Source: Sepiola atlantica
Taxonomy: Eukaryota > Mollusca > Cephalopoda > Sepiida > Sepiolidae
Reading direction: 5' to 3'
Assembly (NCBI GenBank): GCA_963556195.1
Contig: OY744533.1
Coordinates: forward strand, 50,869,613 to 50,933,612
DNA length: 64,000 nucleotides
Shown here: positions 57,986 to 64,000 of the stretch, in pieces
Numbering within the stretch: the first letter of the stretch is position 1
Layout: each line of letters begins with the position of its first letter
Position numbers and translations under genes: made by a program
The notes under the pieces: model-generated
What the model was told of the DNA's origin: nothing
What the model saw: the letters and a program-made list of their open reading frames with translations, nothing else
Databases searched by the model: none

Positions 57986-58095
57986 ATTGCTAAAGCATAG
58001 AACAAACTACTGTCGTTGGCTGCTGAGACACTGCATCTTTTAAAAGCCTCATGCTTCCCGAAATTCGCTCAAACTACATCAGATATATATATATA

Positions 58096-58207
58096 GCATC
58101 GCCGACTGTTAGCTCGACGGTTGCGTTTCGATCCCGGCTTGAGACACTAACTGGTCTAGCCGCACTGATGAGCTGTGAAACAGCGAAACAGGCTGTATGT
58201 GGATGAC
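58096..58207 (+). mobile_element. tRNA-derived SINE with hammerhead, 5' truncated
   Basis: Same sequence as 58366-58500 but starting at GCATCGCCGACTG, so the A-box is lost while GTTTCGATCCC (B-box, 58125-58135) is kept. It is flanked upstream by (TA)n. It carries the intact hammerhead at 58154-58207. Confidence 0.75.
58154..58207 (+). ncRNA. Hammerhead ribozyme, type I
   Basis: CUGAUGA (58165-58171); stem II GCUG-UGAAA-CAGC (58172-58184, four perfect pairs); GAAA (58185-58188); helix III ACAG-G-CUGU (58188-58196); H17 = A (58197), giving a GUA site with cleavage before 58198. Stem I pairs UGUGG (58198-58202) with CCGCA (58160-58164), then an internal loop, then GAC (58205-58207) with GUC (58154-58156). 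All core residues are intact, and the stem I internal loop is of the kind that contacts loop II in natural ribozymes. Confidence 0.85.
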
Positions 58208-58365
58208 TATAAAAAGCTCCCTCCGGGTAGAGCTTATTTTTGTAAGGGTATCATCAACGGCCATTAGCTTTAAGGCAATGCTCATTAGGTAAAACTAATT
58301 TCGAGCTCAGGCATTTGCAATGTTTACATTTCATTACATTGAGATATCACTTACATTCAGTCAGT

Positions 58366-58500
58366 GTCGCATGATGGCGTAGAGGTTAGTATCGCCGACT
58401 GTCAGCTCGATGGTTGCGTTTCGATCCCGGCTTGAGACACTAACTGGTCTAGCCGCACTGATGACCTGTGAAACAGCGAAACAGGCTGTATGTGGATGAC
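58366..58500 (+). mobile_element. tRNA-derived SINE with hammerhead tail, full head
   Basis: ATGATGGCGTAGAGGTTAGT contains a good A-box (TGGCGTAGAGG at 58375-58385) and GTTTCGATCCC (58418-58428) a good B-box, 33 bp apart as in a tRNA. The linker TTGAGACACTAACTGG leads into a hammerhead (58447-58500). The element ends in (TA)n. It differs from the 58096 copy at a handful of positions. Confidence 0.8.
58447..58500 (+). ncRNA. Hammerhead ribozyme, stem II mutated
   Basis: CUGAUGA (58458-58464), stem II CCUG-UGAAA-CAGC (58465-58477), GAAA (58478-58481), helix III ACAGGCUGU, H17 = A (58490). Position 10.1 is C instead of G, which breaks the conserved G-C pair next to the core that the 58154 copy keeps; activity should fall or be lost. 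Confidence 0.75.
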
Positions 58501-58614
58501 TATATATATATATATATATATATATACATACTTCTTTGTAATATAGCAGGAAAAATCCTAGCAGAGTGCTCGATTAATTAAGAATTAAAGTTAAAAAATT
58601 AAAAATTAAGAGCG

Positions 58615-58998
58615 TAATATTTATTTATTTTGGTACAGAAAAATTAGTACAACATTCGTACCGTCGGTTTCAAACACGGAAGGACTTAGCCATCCAGTTC
58701 TTTTCAGCTTCTGTTGTCATCAAACAAAGACCACGGCGTCAGACTATGAATATACTAATCGCGTCCAGCGGCCAATTAACTCATTAATTCATTCTGTGTT
58801 CAGTTTTAATAAATCTGTTAAATGTTCTCTTGATAGTTCATCCATTTATTTACAAGTTATTATTAATAATTAACCCAAATTACGAGGTTATAAAAGTTGA
58901 TAACAAGCTGAAGAGAACCGGATGGCTAAGTCCTTCCGTGTTTGAAACCGACGGTACGAATGTTGTACTAATTTTTCTGTACCAAAATAAATAAATAT
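58615..58998. repeat. Palindromic element carrying hammerhead-like cores
   Basis: Arms 58618-58725 and 58893-58998 are inverted copies (GGTACAGAAAAATTAGTAC, ACCGTCGGTTTCAAACACGG, GACTTAGCCATCCAGTTC). The spacer is about 165 bp. The right arm holds an intact-looking core; the left arm's minus strand has CUGAAAA (G8 to A), which should be dead. The fragment at 38635 belongs to the same family. Confidence 0.75.
58893..58966 (+). ncRNA. Hammerhead-like ribozyme, CUGAAGA variant
   Basis: CUGAAGA (58908-58914); stem II GAACCGGA with UUCCGUGUUU (58915-58943, eight pairs, one bulged U); GAAA (58944-58947); helix III ACCG-A-CGGU (58947-58955); H17 = A (58956). Stem I is C-G, an internal loop, then GUU with AAC. 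A at position 7 is tolerated in hammerheads. Stem I is the weakest part. Confidence 0.55.
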
Positions 58999-59529
58999 AT
59001 ATATATAACCTAGCATGAAAAAACTGGTGCATTGTCTGGTATGTGCCCGTTCTATAATAGTACAACATTTAAAAAGGAAATAATATAAATGGACGACTGT
59101 TAATTTTCGTCATTAAATTTTAACAGAGGACGTTTGCAGACGACATTTATGAGTTTACAGCTTTCGTGAAATTCGCCCAATCGATTTGATGACGAAAGCA
59201 GTAAATTTTAAAGTCACGCACTTTCCTCATTTTAAAGTATGAACTTTTTAAACCCTGATCATTTCGCTTTTCTTAAGAGCAGGTGCATAGCAGTGTAAGA
59301 AAGATAAAAGCAAAAATAAAGAAGAGAAGGTAGTAGATGATGTGTGTTTTTAATTGGTTGAGACCGTTGTCCGATAGATCCCATTTATTTAATGGGCTTT
59401 TAAAACAACGAAATACACCATTGCTATACAAAATTAAATTAAGATGGCTGCCACTGGGTTCATAGTTACTGTATACACAAAGGTACTGTTGTGCATACAG
59501 CGGCTATTATTTTCTGAAAATTACTAGTA

Positions 59530-59790
59530 AATGTCTTTCAGATATTCATCGTCATTTACCTAACCCTTCTTCTTGTGAGCGTGACCTGGATATTATTATT
59601 AGCAACAATTTGCATTGGACAAAGCATATAAGATGGCCTAGGGTGTCTATGCAAGACCTGTCTCAGCCGCTCTCCAGACATCTATTTCAAACTGTATACA
59701 GCTATGTTTCGACCACACTTAAATTTCGCATCATCAGTCTGTTGTGTGGAGTGACTATCTCCGAACCACCGTGTTCATAGGTGGCAGATA
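59530..59790 (+). pseudogene. Non-LTR retrotransposon RT fragment
   Basis: The plus-strand translation contains CERDLDIIISNNLHWTKHI, the 'E.DLG..IS..L.W..HI' block that follows the LINE RT catalytic core, then SRHLFQTVYSYVSTTLKF (the 'LY...VRP.LE' block). It is truncated both ways. A different region from the 6.9, 15.8 and 17.1 kb fragments, though the last block overlaps the start of the 6.9 kb piece. Confidence 0.65.
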
Positions 59791-61479
59791 GAGGAATGGC
59801 CTTCAGATATGGAGGTTAGCTGCGAATACCGAATAAGCAGTCCTGGACCAACTGGCAGTCTACTCACAACGTGTATGTGGGATATGTTTATGTTCTAGTC
59901 AGGTAAACCTCCACAAAATACATACAGATCCCCGATGTAAAGTTTAGACTTGGCAGGTGTCGGCTGCCGTAAAAGCTGACTGACTGACTTGGTCGACTGT
60001 GGGCTGTTGACCTTGGTTGGTGATGCACTTAGTGTCTATCATGAAAAAGCGTTGGGCAAGGAAGGGCATAATCCATAAAACTTTTGCTTCAAATAAACTT
60101 TTATCGAAATTTCCATGAGTGCAGCTACCTGGTCGGGGGCCCCACTAATGTGGGCGATAGATACCTCTCACCCTGCACGTTAATAAAAAAAAAAGAAGAA
60201 GAGTCTGGAACTCTTATCTTGCTTGGAACATTAGGAATATCAGCCGCTATATGTGAAACCTCCCTGCATAAAAGTATTTCAGTATAACCTGCTAACTTAC
60301 ACGTGTCCACACAACGGAACAACCGCTGGTGAAAGATCTGTTCTTAATCATGTGGTGAAGCTCTCTGGAGAGAATATACTTTAATTAAATAAATTAAATT
60401 AAATTATTAATGTTCTATGCCTATATCACCACTGTGACTGTTGGTTTAGTATTATTAGACTGGGCTAGTGTTTAGGAAAGATGGTGAAAATAATAGGTTG
60501 TTTGAGTCATCCATAACAAGAAAAGCGTGATTTTTTATGAATAAATGTTTGCATGTTCGTTTACAGTTTTCTTTTATCACACATGGTGCACAAAGGTAAC
60601 ATCGATGAAATTCATTTTTTTTATTAATATTGTATGCGCGGAGATACTGATGGCGATAGACAAGGCCTAGTTTGTCTAGTATATCATGACTTCAATTAGC
60701 AAACCTTTTCTTGTGGCACTAGAAGCGGCCTTGAGCCAAACTTGACTAAAAGATATAGAAAGATTTTTCTGATATCAAATATCGCACTAATATTGTCTCC
60801 AAACCAATTAAAGTGTATGCTACTATGGTTGTCAGTCCCTCGAAAACATCGGCTCTGTTTTGAAATAACTGAGAGTCGTGGAGTACAAACAGATCAGCAG
60901 CTGAAAACCTATCACTGATGTCGCGCGCTCAAAGTTTAGACCCTTGGCGTGTGTGGATACAGGACGACGGATTGATTGATAGAGATTGTCGAATCAGTGT
61001 GATTTCCCTTGAACCACATTCATGTCATCTCACCTGAATTATACTAGAATGAAAAAAAAATGTGCACCTCGCATATGCGTGATTGAAAACAATGGTATTT
61101 CCTCTTTCTGACGGTGAATATTAAGCGAGGTGGATGTAATCCGCTCAACCTGGCATTTTTACATGATTTTCAGACCACCGATGCCGTTCATCAGATCTTG
61201 CTTCTGGTCGCAATTTAGACGAGACTCTCAGACAGCTAGCCATCTCTTACCATGACTCTTTTTTACTGATCGGGGATTTGTTCTCAGAATAATTCCTAGA
61301 TAATATCAAAGAAAGTCATATTTACTTTACATCACCCATACATTCTCTATAAATTGTTTGCCATGGCAATTCATGCAGTTTCATTGTATTCAGAACATTT
61401 ACATAGAACTAACTTTAGTAACTGTTGTTTGCACCCCCTTTTATGTATCATTTGACAATCCTTCTCCGCGAGAAAAAAG

Positions 61480-61483
<4 letters not shown>

Positions 61484-61510
<27 letters not shown>
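61484..61510. repeat. (AT)n microsatellite
   Basis: Abuts the left arm of the inverted hammerhead element. From 59791 to 61480 no gene is recognised; a frame pair at about 60125-60320 has no family signature. Confidence 0.9.
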
Positions 61511-61513
<3 letters not shown>

Positions 61514-61537
61514 GTAAGCTATGAAAATATATTTATG

Positions 61538-61599
61538 GCAATTAAGCTACACAGAGGCTCCCGCGTTTCATCTCCGGGAGAATCTTCAGGCTAAAATGC
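61538..61599 (-). ncRNA. Hammerhead ribozyme (CUGAAGA variant), left arm
   Basis: Minus strand: CUGAAGA (61589-61583); stem II U-UCUC-CCG-GAGA-U (61582-61570); GAAA (61569-61566); stem III ACGCGGG with UCUGUGU around AGCC (61566-61549, seven pairs with G-U); H17 = A (61548). Stem I is long: GCUUAAUUGC (61547-61538) against GCAUUUUAGC (61599-61590), 8 of 10 paired. The pair nearest the core in stem II is U-U, which is unusual. Confidence 0.65.
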
Positions 61600-61714
61600 A
61601 TGGAGTTATTTTTGCCGGGTGTTTTTATATACACGGCTAGCTAGTTAACCAATCAGATTCTTTGTTGTTCTCTCAGCCAATCGTTGGGCTTCTCACGAAC
61701 AAAAATAACTCCAT

Positions 61715-61776
61715 GCATTTTAGCCTGAAGATTCCCCCGGGGATGAAACGCGGGAGCCTCTGTGTAGCCTAATTGC
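61715..61776 (+). ncRNA. Hammerhead ribozyme (CUGAAGA variant), right arm
   Basis: CUGAAGA (61725-61731); stem II U-UCCC-CCG-GGGA-U (61732-61744); GAAA (61745-61748); stem III as in the left arm (61748-61765); H17 = A (61766). Stem I GCCUAAUUGC with GCAUUUUAGC, 7 of 10 paired. Compared with the left arm, one stem II pair has changed from U-A to C-G on both strands, a compensatory change. Confidence 0.65.
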
Positions 61777-62135
61777 CATAAATATATTTTCATAGCTTAC
61801 TACATAGCTCTACTTACGTATCGAGTACTGTTGAAGTAAATACTGAAATTGATACATAAAAAATTATATCTCCTTATAAAATTTTATGTGGAATATTCAT
61901 TTACATGAATTTCTCTATAAATTGTTTGCCCTGGTAATTTGTGCATTGCGATTGTGTTCAGGACATTTACGTACGATTCCTTTTTAGGATTCCCTTAAAG
62001 TTAATGGTAAACAAAAATTTTAACTTGGCTTATGTATTTTAAAAATAGCTCCACCAAATAAATAACTCCACAATCACAAAAACAGATCAAATGCGTTTTA
62101 GTAAATAAAAAAAGAAAAATGGTAAAATTTGCTCC

Positions 62136-62215
62136 ACTTTAATTCAAGGCATTAAATTAAAAGTGGGTTATTTGATATAATAACCCACTTTTAATTTAAT
62201 GCCTTGAATTAAAGT
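62136..62215. repeat. 80-bp near-perfect palindrome
   Basis: 38 of 40 arm bases are complementary, with mismatches only at the two positions next to the centre (around GATA, 62174-62177). Contains AATTCAAGGCATTAAATT and AAAGTGGGTTATT. The transcript would be a 38-bp hairpin. Adjacent 62280-62460 is a relative of the 34.1 kb repeat. Confidence 0.95.
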
Positions 62216-62279
62216 AGTATCAAGCCTTCATTTCTGGTCTGGTTTCGTACCTTACTTCCCCAAAAAGCAAGATGGCTGC

Positions 62280-62465
62280 CACTGATTACTTTACTCACAA
62301 CTAATATTTACGACAAATAAACATACTTATATTTTATATTAAACTTTTTAAACAGAAATAGAGCGGTAGGTAAACAAAAATAGTAAGTAAACCAAAATAA
62401 ATTGTTTCTGACTAATTTCCCAACTGTATTTCTTTTATAATAATTTATGTTGATAATAGTAACAT
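62280..62465 (-). repeat. Relative of the 34.1/38.1-kb repeat family
   Basis: GATTACTTTACTCACAA matches 34265-34283, and TTTCTGACTAATTTCCCAAC with AATTTATGTTGA matches the reverse complement of 34085-34145. TAGGTAAAC also recurs. The unrecognised 153-codon frame at 62447-62908 starts inside this repeat and is not supported. Confidence 0.5.
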
Positions 62466-62924
62466 TTACCAAAAAACGTTTTATTACTAACTCAAGAGAA
62501 TGGAATATATTCATCTCATTTAATATTTGCATAAACAGATTGTTTTCCTTATATTTCTGCCTGAAAAATTGTTCACTATTTCTCGTTGTGTTCCACGGTG
62601 ACGTTTATTCTGCTTTATGTGCAGTGAGAAATCAGGGTTTCATTGATTTCAACGTGGAGACCAGGATTAGCCCTATCGCAACGCATATCTATACAGGACT
62701 CATAAAAGTAAGTCATGGTCGTGTGCGCGCAATTCGCATGATTGGCAGGGCAACTTTTTTTGGCAAATTAATCGCGAGTCTCTTCTACAAAAGACCTCAT
62801 TTTTGTTCACAAAAATGTTTTAATATTTGTAGAATCACCTACCTTCCCACAAACTCATTTACACAGAGAGCGCTCAGATCTAATTTTTCTCTCTTTTCGC
62901 CACGCTAGGGGGCGCTGAGATTAG

Positions 62925-62990
62925 GATTATAAAAACCGAAACAGAAAGAGATCCCTACCCTCTTTTTTCTTCCTTGCTCGCCCGAAACAC
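62925..62990 (+). promoter_or_regulatory. Candidate TATA promoter
   Basis: GGATTATAAAAACCGAAACA, then CCTCTTTTTTCTTCC about 30 bp downstream, preceded by a CGCTAGGGGGCGCTGAG block. The layout is like 6166 and 34486. No downstream coding sequence is recognised to 64000; the region has CA-rich DNA, C-runs at 63690 and 63801, and purine-rich DNA to the end. Confidence 0.3.
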
Positions 62991-63849
62991 GTACGTGTAA
63001 CGCACGCACACAATCCAGGGTATGTGAGACACATTCCCTCAACTTATTCACACACCCGGGCACATTCTTTTCAGGCTTTCTCAGACCTATGTACGCATTT
63101 TTACACACACACAATCCAACTGGGAAGGAACCTTCTTGGGTTCGCGATAAATAACTGTTATTTCAAACATTATTGCCTTCGTTTTGTTCCTGTGTTTCAT
63201 GTATTTGCTTGTACGATAGAACATATGTGGAGGGGCACTGCCCAGTGCCCAAGCGTCCATAAACCATGAAAATAAAAACAATGTTTCCCTGCGACAATAA
63301 AAAGATTTGCATCACAAATCTTCAAAAACTGAAATATTGTCTTTATCCAAAATCTTAAATGTGGTTACATTCGTACTTCTGCAGTTTACGAACCGTGCTG
63401 GAATGATAATGTTATTATTTAGAACCCCATTCTTAACATGGGGACGGGGCATTTGTTAACTATTCTGTACTTTCACCTAACAATTTAATAAACAAAAGCT
63501 ACCGTAAAAATTTAATTTAACTTGAAAATCCTATCTAAAAAAGAATAGCACGGTCCGTCCGTAAACTGCAGAAGTGCCGTTACATTTATGGTGAAAGATT
63601 ACTGAGACCCGAAAAAGAAGATATGGTGAAATGTGGAAATGGTTTCTCTTCTTCTTGTGGCCCACCTAAAATAATAAATACGTTCTTCACCCCCCCCCCC
63701 CTCTCTTCCTACTCTTTCACTCCGTCGCCATTTTTCTAGCTGTCCTAAATTTACAGAATTTGGCCGCGTTAATCTCTCACGCCCATCTTTCCTATCCTAC
63801 CCCCCCCCCTTTATTACACCGGCAAGGGACACGAAAAGACAGAGAAAGG

Positions 63850-64000
63850 GTAAGCTGAAGAAAGATAGAGAGAGGGGATGAGGTGATAGAGTATTAAGGG
63901 AGTATCAAGAGAAAAAGAAAGGGAACAGCAAAGAAAAAGAGTATGAGAAAAAAGCAAATAAAAGAGAGAGAGAGAGAGAGAGGGGGGGGATAGACAAAGA
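63850..64000. repeat. GA-rich low-complexity end of window
   Basis: Purine-rich DNA ending in a (GA)n run and G(8). No gene. Confidence 0.85.

Larger units (their letters stand above)
61511..61805. mobile_element. Inverted element with a hammerhead in each arm
   Basis: The left arm 61511-61612 and right arm 61699-61805 are reverse complements of about 105 bp (GTAGTAAGCTATGAAAATAT at the outer edge, TCCATGCATTTTAGCCTGA at the inner edge). The spacer of about 86 bp contains ACGGCTAGCTAGTTAACC and a CCAATCAGATT...CAGCCAATCG near-repeat. Each arm holds a hammerhead-like fold on outward-reading strands. No protein is encoded. A half copy lies at 49068. Confidence 0.8.

Noticed and set aside
58375..58440. 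Genuine tRNA gene
   Set aside because: A- and B-boxes are present but no acceptor stem closes, and the sequence continues into a ribozyme; better read as a SINE head.
62447..62908. 153-codon frame as a gene
   Set aside because: It starts inside a repeat, has no recognised domain, and its composition resembles the local AT-rich DNA.

Overview
The window reads as AT-rich, gene-poor, very repeat-dense nuclear DNA of an invertebrate, most likely a cephalopod mollusc (octopus-like). That assignment is inferred from the mix of repeats, from a single-exon FkbM-type methyltransferase, from a short intron-containing peptidoglycan recognition protein (PGRP), and from degenerate TTAGGG-type telomeric repeats. 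Only two host genes can be supported: the FkbM methyltransferase (20609-19650, minus) and a PGRP with two visible exons (54095-53883 and 53169-52832, minus). Nearly everything else recognisable is mobile DNA, its remains, or simple repeats.

Layout. 0-3.3 kb: palindromic element, a 2.3-kb inverted repeat around ATT-rich DNA, and a possible hAT-type element. 4-9.6 kb: SINE-like repeat, 70-bp minisatellite, Ty3/gypsy RNase H remnant, a LINE 3' end split by a nested repeat, and a TAAAA minisatellite. 9.9-15 kb: two mariner transposase remnants, tRNA-like sequences, foldback elements, and a CTGT/GT microsatellite. 15-19 kb: tRNA-Arg-like SINEs, LINE remnants, and a Helitron-like element. 19.3-20.6 kb: five exact-length 72-bp repeats abutting the stop codon of the FkbM gene. 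21-26.3 kb: 540-bp CT tract, CTG-rich tract, a GC-richer island, and degenerate modules. 26.6-29 kb: tRNA-derived SINEs, one with a hammerhead ribozyme tail. 29.7-33.1 kb: an almost intact pogo/Tigger-like transposon nested in another repeat. 34-40.1 kb: the 5' part of an R2-like LINE (plus), a gypsy pol/LTR fragment (minus), and the 3' part of an R2-like LINE (minus), with hammerhead motifs between. 41-52 kb: Helitron-like copies, a nested palindromic element, 5S rRNA-derived repeats, and interstitial telomere-like DNA. 52.8-54.1 kb: PGRP. 54.7-64 kb: LINE remnants and more SINE, hammerhead and palindromic repeats.

The most interesting signal is a set of sequences that fold as type I hammerhead ribozymes, in at least four unrelated-looking repeat families. 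In two families the ribozyme lies directly downstream of a tRNA-like Pol III head, giving tRNA-head plus ribozyme-tail retroposons. Several have a helix III that is a perfect or near-perfect palindrome (ACGTATACGT, ACACGTGT, ACAGGCTGT, ACCGACGGT) followed by the NUH cleavage triplet, the arrangement expected of minimal hammerheads that act as dimers. One family carries two hammerheads as an inverted pair, with a compensatory base-pair change between the arms. All of this was read by eye; folding, cleavage and copy-number tests were not possible here.
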